Numbered from the stretch's first letter, positions 44,122 to 53,592 are shown. The stretch is 64,000 nt of DNA from [Empedobacter] haloabium (GCA_008011715.2 CP136508.1:4650001-4714000); one strand, 5' to 3'. Program-made: numbers and translations. Notes: a model not told the origin generated them from the letters alone.

Positions 44122-44175
44122 GGTGACAGGCACCGATTCCAGGGCATACCTGCCCTGAAATCGGTGCCTGTCACC
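44122..44175. repeat. 25-bp inverted repeat, GGTGACAGGCACC type
   Basis: Two 25-base arms with one mismatch and a 4-base TACC loop; the left arm begins GGTGACAGGCACCG. It lies 24 bases beyond the flgL stop codon, facing fliR, and is the most stable hairpin in this gap. Confidence 0.87.
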
Positions 44176-44199
44176 TGCGGGCTTATTTGCCGATCTGGC

Positions 44200-45450
44200 T
44201 TAGTTCAGATAATTAAACAGCGACAACCCAGTCGCCATCTTGAACGTCTGCTGCGCCGCCTGCAAGCTGCTGGTCTGCTGCGCAAAGCGCGACGCGGCTT
44301 CGATGGGATCGACTTCGATCAGGTCGGAAACCTGGCTCTTGTACTGGATCGACATCTCCGAGCCGGAGTTGTCCAGGTAGTCCAGCTCCTTCCCACGCGC
44401 GCCGACCGAGGCGCGCACCGACAGCACGTTGTCGGAGGCCTGCTGGATGTTCTGGTTGGCTTCATTCAGCGCGTTGGTCAGCTTGGCGCCCGCCGTCGGG
44501 CCCGTGCCCGCCGTGCGCAATGCGTTGATGACGTTCTGGATCGTCTCGAACACCGACTGGTTCTTGCTGGGCTCGAGGGTGAACTTGTCGGTGTCGGCCG
44601 GCTCGCCCTTGATGTCGAACGTGACGCCGTCGAAGGCGATCGGCTGGCCCGCCTTGTAATCCGTCAGCGGTACCACTTCCGTGCCCAGCGTGTCGTCCGT
44701 CACGCTGTACTGCATCGTGCCCGTCGTCGCGTCCTTGGCGAACGTGATCGAATAGTTGTGGCCCGTCAGCTGGGCGGCGTTCGACACGGTGCCCGGCGAG
44801 ATGATGCCCGTGCCGGCATTGGGTACGTCGGTCGGGTCGGCCGGGTCCGGCACGTGCGGCTTGGTCAGGAAGGTGCCGTTGCCCGTCAGGTTGCTCTCGA
44901 AGATCTGGCTGCCGGAGGCGCTGATCGACATCTTGCGCCCCGACCCCACCTGCAGTTCGCGCTCGCCCTGGTCGCCGTAGTAGGTGGCGCCAGTGGACGT
45001 GCGGGCGAACGGCAGCGTGTTGGTCTTGTAGCCGGCAAAAACGTAGCCGCCGGTGCCGTCGGCCGTGTTGGCCTGGCCCAGCAGGTCCGCCATGCGCGCT
45101 TCCAGGTCCACGGCCAGCGCTTCGCGGTCGGCGATCGACAGGGCCGGGTTACCGGCGTACAGCACGGTGTCCTTGACGTCGTCCAGCAGGTCGCCCACCG
45201 TGTCCAGCACCGTATCCACCTGCGCCAGCGACGACTGCGCCGTCTGGCGATTGGTCTTGTACTGCTCGTTCAGTTCCAGCGACTGCGTCACTTCCAGCGC
45301 GCGCGCCGAGGCGACCGGATCGTCCGACGGCGTCAGCACGCGGCGGCCCGTGGAGAGCTGCATCTGGGTCTTCAGCATGTTCGATTGCAGCGTGCCCAGC
45401 TGGCTGGTGCCGCGGTCGTACATCATGCTGGTGCTGATACGCAGGGTCAT
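44200..45450 (-). CDS. flgL: Flagellar hook-filament junction protein FlgL
   Basis: Hook-associated protein 3 (416 residues), joining hook/FlgK to the filament. The N-terminus (RISTSMMYDRG, LQSNMLKTQMQLSTGRRVLTPSDDPVASARAL) is the flagellin-type D0 domain. The C-terminus (SDLIEVDPIEAASRFAQQTSSLQAAQQTFKMATGLSLFNYL) is also flagellin-like, and a variable centre lies between them. It is the last gene of the minus-strand flgB-flgL group and lies 31 bases after flgK. Confidence 0.95.
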   Translation of the reverse strand: MTLRISTSMMYDRGTSQLGTLQSNMLKTQMQLSTGRRVLTPSDDPVASARALEVTQSLELNEQYKTNRQTAQSSLAQVDTVLDTVGDLLDDVKDTVLYAGNPALSIADREALAVDLEARMADLLGQANTADGTGGYVFAGYKTNTLPFARTSTGATYYGDQGERELQVGSGRKMSISASGSQIFESNLTGNGTFLTKPHVPDPADPTDVPNAGTGIISPGTVSNAAQLTGHNYSITFAKDATTGTMQYSVTDDTLGTEVVPLTDYKAGQPIAFDGVTFDIKGEPADTDKFTLEPSKNQSVFETIQNVINALRTAGTGPTAGAKLTNALNEANQNIQQASDNVLSVRASVGARGKELDYLDNSGSEMSIQYKSQVSDLIEVDPIEAASRFAQQTSSLQAAQQTFKMATGLSLFNYLN

Positions 45451-45481
45451 AACGTTATTCCTTCAATCGATTCTCGGACAC

Positions 45482-47461
45482 TTAGCGGATCTGCAGCAGC
45501 GTGTCGAACAGCTGCCCGGCGATCTGCATTACCTTGCCGGCGGCCTGGTAGGCCTGCTGGTAGCGCAGCAGGTCCGCTGCTTCCTCGTCCAGGTTGACGC
45601 CCGACACGCTCTGTTGCGATGCCATCGCCTGGTTGACGGTCGTCTCGGCGGCGTCGCTGCCGACCTTCATCTCGCGCGTCTTGTTGCCCACGTAGTTGAC
45701 GGTGCCCGCATAGCTGCCCTGGAACGTGGCGCTGTTGCCGTTCAGGATGTTCTTCGTTTGCAGGCCGGCCAGCAGCACGCCATTGCGGCCGTCGCCGACG
45801 CCGCTCGTGTTCTTCGCGACCGTGAACGTGTCGCCATCCTTCGGCTGGCCGTTCAGCACGAAGGAGAGGCCATTGCTGCTGTAGGTGGCGCCTTCCGCGT
45901 ACGGAATCGTGTCGCCCGGCGCATAGTCGTTGAAGGCGCCACTCGCCAGCGTGACGCGCACGGAGGCGCCTGCGGCGAAACCGTCCACGCTGCGGCTGGC
46001 CGGGTCGAGCGGGTCGGCCTGGTGGAAGGCGATCGTCAGCGGCGTCGAGTCCGTCAGTGCGTTGCCCGGTTCCAGGTAGGTCGCGTCCACGGTGCCGGCG
46101 CTGATCGTGCCACTGCCCTTGTTGCTGGTTGGGAAAGACGTGGCGATCGGCGCGGCCAGCGCGATCTTCTTGAAGTCCGTGATACCCACTTCGATGTCCG
46201 CGGCCGCCGTGTAGGTGGGACGGATCTGGAAGCGGTCGCCCTGCGTTGCCGTGCCGCCGAAGTTGTACGTCACGCCGTCGATTTCCGTGTCCACGCCGGG
46301 CGGGATGGCGATCGCGCCACCGGTGCCGTCGGACCGCGTCATCTGGAAATCGGTGCCGTCGAACACGACGTCGTAGTCGACACCCTTCAGCGCCGCGGCG
46401 TCCGTGATCGTGGCCTGCACGTCCGTCGTGCTGGCCGCCGAGTTGCGGGTGTCGTAGCCGACATAGGCCTTGATAGGCTTGAAATAATCGCCGCCCAGGG
46501 CGCCGCCCAGGTCCTGGCCCAGCTTGTGCTGCTCGTTGAAGGCCGTGGCCAGGCCGGCCGCCACCTGGCCGATCTGGTTCTGCACCTTGTCCAGCGTCTC
46601 GCTGCGGAATTTCATGAAGCCGCCCAGCGCGCCACCGGCAAAGGTCTCGTCCGGCAGCGGCGAGGTGCGGCCCGACGTCGTCTGGTAGCCGACGATCGTG
46701 CGGTTCGGGTCGGTCGGCGACGCCATCGTCGTCAGGTCCATATTGGTGACGCCGACCACCAGCGGCTGGCCCGAGCCGATCGACACATTGAGCATATTGT
46801 TATCGGTCGGCAGCACGGTGACCTTGACCTGCTGGTTCAGTTCGCGGATCAGCTGGTCGCGCTGGTCCAGCAGGTCGTTGGGGGGATTCAGCGGGTCCAG
46901 CGTGGCGGCCGCGATCTTCTTGTTCAGGTCGGCGATCTGCGTCGAGTACGCATTGATCGAGTTGACGGTGGAGGTGACGGAGTTGTTGACGCCGTCCTGC
47001 AGCTCGCGCAGGCGGCCGGACACCTCGTGGAAGCGCGCCGTCAGCGTCTGCGACGACGACAGCATCGATTCGCGCGCGGCCTGCAGCGACGGGGTCGAGT
47101 TGGCGGTCTGCACGCCCTTGAAGAAGTCCTGCAGCGCCGGCGACAGGCCGATCGTGCTGTCGGACAGCATATTGTCGATCTGGCTGATCTGGCCCAGGTA
47201 GGCGTCCACCGAGCCCTGGTTGGCCTGCGCGTTCATCAGCTGGGTGTTCAGGAAGTTGTCGTAGTAGCGCTTGATCTGCGCCACTTCGGTGCCCGTGCCG
47301 ATGTAGCCGACGCCCTGGTTCACCGGCGGCAAGGTGCCCTGCACGATGCCCTGGCGGCTGTAACCTGCCACGCTCGCATTCGTGATGTTGTGACCGGTCG
47401 TGGCGATGCCCGTCTGGGCCGCCAGCAAGCCGGTCTTACCGATGCTGAGGAGGTTGCTCAT
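45482..47461 (-). CDS. flgK: Flagellar hook-associated protein FlgK
   Basis: Hook-associated protein 1 (659 residues, somewhat longer than the enteric 550). The N-terminus NLLSIGKTGLLAAQTGIATTGHNITNASVAGYSRQ is the conserved rod/hook-type motif. The C-terminus has SVSGVNLDEEAADLLRYQQAYQAAGKVMQIA and ends LLQIR. The extra length lies in the centre, with a flagellin-hook domain. It is separated from flgJ by 83 bases and precedes flgL. Confidence 0.95.
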   Translation of the reverse strand: MSNLLSIGKTGLLAAQTGIATTGHNITNASVAGYSRQGIVQGTLPPVNQGVGYIGTGTEVAQIKRYYDNFLNTQLMNAQANQGSVDAYLGQISQIDNMLSDSTIGLSPALQDFFKGVQTANSTPSLQAARESMLSSSQTLTARFHEVSGRLRELQDGVNNSVTSTVNSINAYSTQIADLNKKIAAATLDPLNPPNDLLDQRDQLIRELNQQVKVTVLPTDNNMLNVSIGSGQPLVVGVTNMDLTTMASPTDPNRTIVGYQTTSGRTSPLPDETFAGGALGGFMKFRSETLDKVQNQIGQVAAGLATAFNEQHKLGQDLGGALGGDYFKPIKAYVGYDTRNSAASTTDVQATITDAAALKGVDYDVVFDGTDFQMTRSDGTGGAIAIPPGVDTEIDGVTYNFGGTATQGDRFQIRPTYTAAADIEVGITDFKKIALAAPIATSFPTSNKGSGTISAGTVDATYLEPGNALTDSTPLTIAFHQADPLDPASRSVDGFAAGASVRVTLASGAFNDYAPGDTIPYAEGATYSSNGLSFVLNGQPKDGDTFTVAKNTSGVGDGRNGVLLAGLQTKNILNGNSATFQGSYAGTVNYVGNKTREMKVGSDAAETTVNQAMASQQSVSGVNLDEEAADLLRYQQAYQAAGKVMQIAGQLFDTLLQIR

Positions 47462-47544
47462 GGGTGGTTTCTTTCCTGTCCTGATCTCGTATACGGCGCG
47501 GGCGGACGAAACTTAAGGGCCGCCGTCACCTTATTTCGATGTGC

Positions 47545-48498
47545 TTATGCCAAAGTTTTCTTGATGACAGCGGCCAGCTTGGCGGCGTAGTTCGGGTCGG
47601 TGGCGTAACCGGCCTTCTGCAGGCCGCGCGCGAATGCCGTGGCGTCGCCGCCGCTGGCCAGCACTTTCTCGTAGCGCGGATTGTTCGTGATCAGCTTGGC
47701 GTAATCCTTGAAGCTGTCGGCATAGCTGTCGTAGGCGCGGAAGCGTTCGATCTTGCGGGTGGCGCGGCCGTTCACGTATTCGGTCGTGGCGACGTCGACG
47801 GTCTTGCCGGTCCAGTTGCTGCCGGCCTTGATGCCGAACAGGTTGTGGCTGTTGCTGCCGTCCGCGCCCTTGATCTCGCGGCGGCCCCAGCCGCTTTCCA
47901 GCGCGGCCTGGCCCAGCATGAACTTGGCCGGCACGCCGGTGGCGCGGCTGGCCTCTTCGGCATGGGCGCTGAGCTTGTCGGAGAATGCACGCACGTGCGC
48001 GTGGCGCGACGTGCTTGCCGCCGCCGTCGTGGCGGCAGGTGCCGCCGCGGCACTGGCCGCCGCGTTGCCGCCCGCGGCGGCGATCGAGCGCTGCAGCTTG
48101 GCCGCGTCGATCATCGAGCGGGTCAGGCCGCCCTCGGGCATGGCCGCGTCCGCATTCAATTCGGCATTCGCACCGTTCACTCCGGCTGTTTTCGACAACT
48201 GGCGCACCAGCACGTCCGCCAGGCCGATGCCTTTCTTGGCGATGGTCTGGCTGGTCTGCTGGTCCAGCATCGTCGTAAACATCTTGGTCTGCTGGTTGTC
48301 GAGCATGCCTTCCTGCGGCGTCGCGTCGCGCATGCTCTTCAACATCATGTTGACGAACATGGCTTCGAACTGCGTTGCCGCGGCCCGGGTAGCCTCCGCC
48401 GAACCCGCCTTGGCGCCCTGGCGCAACTGCGACAGGCCCTTGCTGTCGATCGCGAGGTTGGCGGAAAGGTCGTTGGGTGTGCTCGTCTGGCGGATCAT
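47545..48498 (-). CDS. flgJ: Peptidoglycan hydrolase/rod cap FlgJ
   Basis: Dual protein of 317 residues. The N-terminal rod-binding domain (AATQFEAMFVNMMLKSMRDATP; DQQTSQTIAKKGIGLADVLV) caps the growing rod. The C-terminal glucosaminidase domain (about 160-317) cuts peptidoglycan for rod passage, with the catalytic Glu in QAALESGWGRR and a GSNWTGKTVDV region. An Ala-rich linker lies between. The two-domain form is typical of beta- and gammaproteobacteria; many other bacteria have only the first domain. Confidence 0.95.
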   Translation of the reverse strand: MIRQTSTPNDLSANLAIDSKGLSQLRQGAKAGSAEATRAAATQFEAMFVNMMLKSMRDATPQEGMLDNQQTKMFTTMLDQQTSQTIAKKGIGLADVLVRQLSKTAGVNGANAELNADAAMPEGGLTRSMIDAAKLQRSIAAAGGNAAASAAAAPAATTAAASTSRHAHVRAFSDKLSAHAEEASRATGVPAKFMLGQAALESGWGRREIKGADGSNSHNLFGIKAGSNWTGKTVDVATTEYVNGRATRKIERFRAYDSYADSFKDYAKLITNNPRYEKVLASGGDATAFARGLQKAGYATDPNYAAKLAAVIKKTLA

Positions 48499-48513
48499 GA
48501 TGGCCTCTTTGTA

Positions 48514-49629
48514 TTAGATGATTTCCAGTTCGGCGCGCAGGGCACCGGATGCTTTCATTGCTTGCAGGATCGCGAGCAGATCCTGCGGCGAGGCGCCGAT
48601 GGCGTTCAGCGCCTTGACGACGTCGGCCAGCGAGGCGCCGCCCTGCACCATCAGCACCTTGCCGGGCGCCTTCTGGATGTCGACGGAGCCGGGGTTCGTG
48701 ACCACGGTCTGGCCGCCGGACAGCGCGTTCGGCTGACTGACCTGCGGGTCGGCCGACACGGCCACCGACAGGTTGCCGTGCGAGATCGCGCAGGTCTGCA
48801 ACGTCACCGCCTGGTTCATAACGACGGAACCGGTGCGGGCATTCATGATGACCTTGGCGGCCAGCGCGGCCGGGCGCACGTCGATTTCTTCCAGCTGGCC
48901 GATGAACGTCACACGCTGGTCGGAGGCGGACGGTGCCTGCACGCGAATGACGCGGCCGTCCAGGGCATAGGCGATGCCCGCGCCGTACTTGTTGTTGATC
49001 GCTTCGACCACGCGGCTGGCGGTGGCGAAGTCGCTGCTGTTCAGCTCCAGGCGGATCTGGCCGTTCTCGCCCAGGTTGGTCGGCACCGCGCGCTCGACCG
49101 TGGCGCCGCCGGAAATGCGGCCCACCGACAGGTGGTTGACGGCGACCGAGGCGCCGCCGCCGGGCGACTGCGCACCGACGCCACCGACCAGGATATTGCC
49201 CTGTGCCATGCCGTAGATGGCGCCGTCGGCACCCTTCAGCGGGGTCATCAGGAGCGTGCCGCCGCGCAGGCTCTTGGCATTGCCCATCGACGATACCGTC
49301 ACGTCCAGCATCTGGCCCGGCTGGGCGAACGCCGGCAGCGAGGTGGTGACCATCACGGCCGCCACGTTCTTCAGCTGCAGGTTGGTGCCCGGCGGCAGGG
49401 AGACGCCCATCTGCTGCAGCATCGAGGCGATGCTTTGCACCGTGAACGGGGTTTGCGTGGTCTGGTCGCCGGTGCCGTCCAGGCCCACGACGATGCCGTA
49501 GCCCATCAGCTGGTTCTGGCGCACGCCGGCGATGCTGGCGAGGTCCTTCAGGCGCTCGGCATGGGCGGCCGGGGCAAGCAGGGCAATCGAAACGCCGATC
49601 GCAGCGAGGGTCTTGGCAAACATGGTCAT
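48514..49629 (-). CDS. flgI: Flagellar P-ring protein FlgI
   Basis: Periplasmic P-ring subunit around the rod, in the peptidoglycan layer (371 residues). The signal peptide ends AAHAERLKDLASIAGVRQNQLMGYGIVVGLDGTGDQT, which contains the FlgI signature. Further blocks are NVAAVMVTTSLPAF, GGTLLMTPLKGADG and, at the C-terminus, SLADVVKALNAIGASPQDLLAILQAMKASGAL. ATG codons at 49629 and 49623 are both possible starts; the shorter form also keeps the whole signal peptide. It is preceded by flgH with one base between. Confidence 0.96.
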   Translation of the reverse strand: MTMFAKTLAAIGVSIALLAPAAHAERLKDLASIAGVRQNQLMGYGIVVGLDGTGDQTTQTPFTVQSIASMLQQMGVSLPPGTNLQLKNVAAVMVTTSLPAFAQPGQMLDVTVSSMGNAKSLRGGTLLMTPLKGADGAIYGMAQGNILVGGVGAQSPGGGASVAVNHLSVGRISGGATVERAVPTNLGENGQIRLELNSSDFATASRVVEAINNKYGAGIAYALDGRVIRVQAPSASDQRVTFIGQLEEIDVRPAALAAKVIMNARTGSVVMNQAVTLQTCAISHGNLSVAVSADPQVSQPNALSGGQTVVTNPGSVDIQKAPGKVLMVQGGASLADVVKALNAIGASPQDLLAILQAMKASGALRAELEII

Positions 49630-49630
49630 A

Positions 49631-50284
49631 TCAGAACGGCAGCAGGCTCATGAAGAAACGCGACGCCATCGACGACAGCTCGGCGCGGTCCAGGTGGGTA
49701 TTGGTGCGGTATTCGACGCGGGCATCGGCGATCGCGGTGGACGACACCGTGTTGCCGGCGCCGATCGTGTCCGGATTGACGACGCCGGAGATGCGGATGA
49801 ATTCCGTGCCCTTGTCCATCGCCACCTGCTTTTCGCCGGCGACGACGAGGTTGCCGTTGGCCAGCACTTCCACCACCGTCACGCCCATCGTGCCCGTGAA
49901 CGTGTTGCTGGCGGTCTGGCTGGCGGCATCGGCCGACTTGCTTTCCGAGCTGGTGCCGATATTGGCGCCCAGCTTGCCCTGCAGCAGGCCCGGCACGTTC
50001 AGGTTCGCGCTGCCGCTGCGGCTGTTCGAGCTGGCGCCGTTCTTGACGGCCGAGGTGCGCTCGGTGATGACGACATTGATGATGTCGCCCACGTGGCGGC
50101 CGCGGCGGTCTTCGAACGCGGGACGGTAGCTGGCGGTCTGGAAGATCGCACCGTTGTTGCTGGCGGCGCTCTGCGCCGGCGGCAGCGGACGCGCGGTGGT
50201 CGGGCCGGCGACGATGGTCGTCGGGGTGCTGGCGCAACCGGCCAGCGCGGCCAGGATGAAGGCGGTCAGAGAGAGCTTTTTCAT
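49631..50284 (-). CDS. flgH: Flagellar L-ring lipoprotein FlgH
   Basis: Outer-membrane L-ring subunit (217 residues). A lipoprotein signal peptide ends in LAGCAS, predicting lipidation on Cys. The FlgH blocks are FEDRRGRHVGDIINVVI, FTGTMGVTVVEVLANGNLVVAGEKQV and GVVNPDTIGAGNTV. The gene sits two bases after flgG and immediately before flgI, in the canonical order. Confidence 0.96.
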   Translation of the reverse strand: MKKLSLTAFILAALAGCASTPTTIVAGPTTARPLPPAQSAASNNGAIFQTASYRPAFEDRRGRHVGDIINVVITERTSAVKNGASSNSRSGSANLNVPGLLQGKLGANIGTSSESKSADAASQTASNTFTGTMGVTVVEVLANGNLVVAGEKQVAMDKGTEFIRISGVVNPDTIGAGNTVSSTAIADARVEYRTNTHLDRAELSSMASRFFMSLLPF

Positions 50285-50286
50285 GA

Positions 50287-51069
50287 TTACATCTGCGACA
50301 GTTTTTGCAGCATCTGGTCGGAAGTGGTGATGGCCTTGCTGTTGATCTCGTAGGCGCGCTGCGTCTGGATCATGTTCACCATCTCTTCGACCACGTTGAC
50401 GTTGGACGTCTCGACATAGCCCTGCAGGATCTGGCCGGTGCCGTTCTGGCCCGGCTGGTTCTGCTGGGCGGCGCCGGATGCGCCCGTCTCGACGTACAGG
50501 TTCTCGCCCATCGACTGCAGGCCGGTGGGGTTGATGAACGTGGCCAGCTGCAAGGAGCCGATCTGCTGCGCGGCGGCCTGGCCGGGCAGCTTCACGGACA
50601 CGGTGCCGTCCTTGCCGACGGTGATGTTGTCGGCATTGATGGGAATGGTGATCGGGGGTTGCAGCACGTAGCCGCTGGACGTGACCATCTGGCCGTTGTT
50701 GTCGCGCTGGAACGAGCCGTCGCGCGTGTAGGCGGTGGTGCCGTCGGGCATCAGCACGGTAAAGAAGCCGTTGCCGTTGACCATCAGGTCCTTGTCGTTG
50801 CCGGAGGCTTGGGGATTACCCTGGGTGTGGATGCGCTCGATCGTGACGGGACGCACACCCGTACCGACCTGCATGCCCGATGGCAGCTGGGTCTGCTGCG
50901 AGGAATTGGCGCCGGGCTGGCGCACGTTTTGGTACAGCAAGTCCTCGAACACGGCGCGCGACTTCTTGAAGCCGTTGGTGCTGACGTTGGCGAGGTTGTT
51001 CGACACAGTGTCCATCTGTGTCTGCTGCGCTTCCATGCCGGTCTTGGCAATCCAGAGCGAACGAATCAT
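50287..51069 (-). CDS. flgG: Flagellar distal rod protein FlgG
   Basis: Distal rod protein (260 residues), the usual length. The N-terminus [45 protein letters not shown] motif begins the rod family domain. The C-terminus has [31 protein letters not shown]. It is separated from flgF by a 117-base gap with two hairpins, unlike the tight spacing elsewhere in the operon. Confidence 0.97.
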   Translation of the reverse strand: MIRSLWIAKTGMEAQQTQMDTVSNNLANVSTNGFKKSRAVFEDLLYQNVRQPGANSSQQTQLPSGMQVGTGVRPVTIERIHTQGNPQASGNDKDLMVNGNGFFTVLMPDGTTAYTRDGSFQRDNNGQMVTSSGYVLQPPITIPINADNITVGKDGTVSVKLPGQAAAQQIGSLQLATFINPTGLQSMGENLYVETGASGAAQQNQPGQNGTGQILQGYVETSNVNVVEEMVNMIQTQRAYEINSKAITTSDQMLQKLSQM

Positions 51070-51089
51070 GTGCTTTCTCCCGTAATGCC

Positions 51090-51156
51090 GGACTGGGGAG
51101 GATTCCCCCGCCCGGACAACTGGAAGCTCTGGAACTATGCCGCCTGTAGAGCTTCC
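51090..51156 (-). promoter_or_regulatory. Tandem hairpins in flgF-flgG spacer
   Basis: Two hairpins on the flg transcript: a perfect 9-bp stem GGAAGCTCT / AGAGCTTCC with a 17-base loop (51122-51156), and a GGGGA/TCCCC stem (51095-51108). The spacer is long for this operon. They could mark a processing or stability site, or a local attenuation signal; neither has a T-tract. Confidence 0.5.
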
Positions 51157-51186
51157 TCCGATGAAAGCATTATGCGCGGCAACGAA

Positions 51187-51930
51187 TCAATTCAAAGCGA
51201 GGATCTGGGTGGCTTTCGCCGCGTTATTCTCGGCGTTCTTTATCAGGCTCATCTGTGTGTCGAACGACCTTGCCAGGGCGATCATATTGACCATCGCATC
51301 GACCGGGTTGACGTTGCTGCCTTCCAGGCAACCGTCGGCCAGGCGCACGTTCGGATCGGCCTGGGCCGGCTGGCCCGATTCCTGGCGGAACAGGCCGTCG
51401 TCGCCGCGCAGCAGGCCGGTCGTGGGCGGATTGACCAGCTTGATCCGGCCCAGCACGTTGGCCGGACCGGGCTGGCCCTGGCTGGTATCGATGCCGCTGA
51501 CGGTGCCGTCGGCCGAGATCGACACGTTCATGTTCGGCGGCACGGCGATCGGACCGTTCTCGCCTTGCAGGGTCAGGCCGCCGCTGGTCTGCAGTAGGCC
51601 GTTCTCGCTGATCTTCAGGCTGCCGTTGCGGGTGTACGCCTCGGAACCGTCGTTCGACTGCACCGCCAGCCAGCCCTCGCCGCGCACGGCCACGTCCAGC
51701 GAGCGGCCGGTCGTTTCGATGGGGCCGGAACGGAAGTCGGAGCCGACGGTCGAGTCGACCACGAACGTACGCGTGGGCAGGCCTTCGGAGACGACCGGCA
51801 CGGCGCGGAACGCATCGAGCTGGGCACGGAAGCCCGTCGTGGTCGCGTTGGCAAGGTTGTTCGACGTGGTGGCCTGCTGGTCCAGGATGTGCCTGGCGCC
51901 GGTCATTGCGGTGTAGACGAGTTTGTCCAT
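51187..51930 (-). CDS. flgF: Flagellar proximal rod protein FlgF
   Basis: Rod protein (247 residues). It has the rod signature near the N-terminus (DKLVYTAMTGARHILDQQATTSNNLANATTTGFRAQ), the glycine-rich middle repeat (RGEGWLAVQSNDGSEAYTRNG) and the C-terminal helix (GSNVNPVDAMVNMIALARSFDTQMSLIKNAE). It is flanked upstream by the composite palindrome at 51944-52041 and downstream by the spacer hairpins. Confidence 0.96.
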   Translation of the reverse strand: MDKLVYTAMTGARHILDQQATTSNNLANATTTGFRAQLDAFRAVPVVSEGLPTRTFVVDSTVGSDFRSGPIETTGRSLDVAVRGEGWLAVQSNDGSEAYTRNGSLKISENGLLQTSGGLTLQGENGPIAVPPNMNVSISADGTVSGIDTSQGQPGPANVLGRIKLVNPPTTGLLRGDDGLFRQESGQPAQADPNVRLADGCLEGSNVNPVDAMVNMIALARSFDTQMSLIKNAENNAAKATQILALN

Positions 51931-51943
51931 GGTGTGATCTCGC

Positions 51944-52041
51944 TTGGGGTCTGTCCCCGCAGGGGACTGACCCCGGTTTTAATCCGGGTTCTTGACGATA
52001 TCGATAAAAACCGGGGTCAGTCCCAAAGGGACAGACCCCAA
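51944..52041. repeat. Composite inverted repeat (family C) between flgE and flgF
   Basis: Outer 14-bp perfect arms (TTGGGGTCTGTCCC at 51944-51957, partner 52028-52041) and inner 18-bp perfect arms (GGGACTGACCCCGGTTTT at 51963-51980, partner 52007-52024) around a 26-base loop. It sits in the middle of the flgB-flgL operon, in the short gap between flgE and flgF, so it cannot be a strong terminator if the operon is transcribed through. Confidence 0.9.
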
Positions 52042-52047
52042 CCATCA

Positions 52048-53592
52048 TTAACGCAGGTTCACCAGCGTCTGCAGCACCGAGTCTTCGGTCTTGATCGTCT
52101 GCGCATTGGCCTGGTACACGCGCTGCGCGGTGATCATGTCGACCAGCGCTTCGGTCAGGTCCACGTTCGATGCCTCGACCGACGACGAGCGCAGCGCGCC
52201 CATGCCGCCCTCGCCCGGCACGCCGATCTGCGGCACGCCCGAACCCGAGCTTTCCGCCCACGCATTGTTGCCCAGCGGGGTCAGGTTCTCGACGCTGGTG
52301 AAGTCCGCCAGCACGATCTGCGCCAGCGGGCGCGACTTGCCGTTGCTGTACTGGCCCAGGATGACGCCGTTGTCGTCGGCGGCGAAGCGCTGCAGGCTGC
52401 CGGACGAGTAACCGTCCTGGGTCGACATCTTCTCGCTGGTCGGCGTGCCGTACTGCGTGGTGCCTTCGAACGTGGTCGAGATCGGAATCGTCAGCACGGC
52501 GCCGTTGTCCGGGAAGATCGGCAGGTTGATCGTCAGCGGCAAGGTGGTGGCCGGAACGGCAGCAGCCATCGCGGCCGCGTCCAAGGTGCCGGTCTTGTTG
52601 AATATCAGCGTACCGACCTTGACGGACGGCACGTTGACGGCGGCCTGCAGCTTGGCGTCGATGATGGCCGGGCCGTTGCCCAGCGTGGCGGCGACGCTGG
52701 TGGCGCCGGTGTAGACGGCCGTGATCTGGTCCTGCTGCACCTGGTTGGCACCGGCCGCGATGGCGGCGGCGAGCACGGCGCCGCCGGCCGCGTCGGCATA
52801 GGCCTGCTGTGCGGCGGTGATGTCGCCGGACGTCGAGGCCGGGTTGTTGATGACGGTCTGGTAAGCGTCGCGCGCGCTCTGCGCGGCCGACGAGCTGATG
52901 GCCGCCTGCAGCACGGCTTTCGCGTCGATCGTCAGGCCGTCGTTGGCCGCGTAGGCGTCCCACTTGCCGGCGCCCAGGTTGACGTAGTACATGCCCATCG
53001 TGTGCTCGTTGCCCAGCGAGTCATACACCGGCAGCACGGTCTGCTTGGTGTACGAGGTCGGATCGGAAGCGTCGAACGGCACGGTCTTCGGCACGGTCGA
53101 GTTGGACGACAGGTTGATCTGGAAGTTGGCCTTGGTGGTCTGCACCGGCGCCAGGTCGGACGAGTCGATCGTTATCGGCACCGGCGCGCCCTGCAGGATG
53201 ACGCCGTCGCGGTTGGCCACGTAGCCCGTCAGCGAGGCGCCCTGGGCGTTGACGATCGTGCCGTTCTTGTCCATCGAGAACTGGCCGTTACGGGTGTACT
53301 GGATGGCGCCATCCACCGTGGTGCGGAAGAAGCCGCCGCCGTTGATCGACAGGTCCAGCGGGTTGTTGGTCGTTTCGATATTACCTTGGGTGAACTGCTG
53401 GGCCAGGCGCGCCACCTGCACGCCGATGCCGGGATTGTTGCCGCTGATGCCGTTCAGGGAATTGGCGTACATGTCGGCGAACTGCGCCTCCGTGCTCTTG
53501 AAGCCGACCGTGCTGGCGTTGGCGATGTTGTTGCCGATGACGTCGAGCGACTTGGCTGCGCCGTTGAGACCGCTGAGACCTTGTTGGAACAT
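52048..53592 (-). CDS. flgE: Flagellar hook protein FlgE
   Basis: Hook subunit (514 residues, longer than the enteric 400). The N-terminus MFQQGLSGLNGAAKSLDVIGNNIANASTVGFKSTEAQFADMYA is the hook family motif, followed by GNIETTNNPLDLSINGGGFFR. The C-terminus has EASNVDLTEALVDMITAQRVYQANAQTI. A central Ala/Asp-rich insertion (about 215-290) accounts for the extra length. The gene lies 62 bases after flgD. Confidence 0.96.
   Translation of the reverse strand: MFQQGLSGLNGAAKSLDVIGNNIANASTVGFKSTEAQFADMYANSLNGISGNNPGIGVQVARLAQQFTQGNIETTNNPLDLSINGGGFFRTTVDGAIQYTRNGQFSMDKNGTIVNAQGASLTGYVANRDGVILQGAPVPITIDSSDLAPVQTTKANFQINLSSNSTVPKTVPFDASDPTSYTKQTVLPVYDSLGNEHTMGMYYVNLGAGKWDAYAANDGLTIDAKAVLQAAISSSAAQSARDAYQTVINNPASTSGDITAAQQAYADAAGGAVLAAAIAAGANQVQQDQITAVYTGATSVAATLGNGPAIIDAKLQAAVNVPSVKVGTLIFNKTGTLDAAAMAAAVPATTLPLTINLPIFPDNGAVLTIPISTTFEGTTQYGTPTSEKMSTQDGYSSGSLQRFAADDNGVILGQYSNGKSRPLAQIVLADFTSVENLTPLGNNAWAESSGSGVPQIGVPGEGGMGALRSSSVEASNVDLTEALVDMITAQRVYQANAQTIKTEDSVLQTLVNLR

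Larger units (their letters stand above)
43842..44199. other. 358-base intergenic region between fliR and flgL
   Basis: No convincing gene; a 97-codon open frame at 43865 has no recognisable features. The region holds a small T-tailed hairpin (43943-43967) and a long inverted repeat (44122-44175). The two operons converge here, so terminator function is likely. Confidence 0.7.

Noticed and set aside
43865..44158. 97-codon ORF in the fliR-flgL gap
   Set aside because: No ribosome binding site, Arg/Ser/Cys-rich composition, and it runs through the inverted repeat arms.
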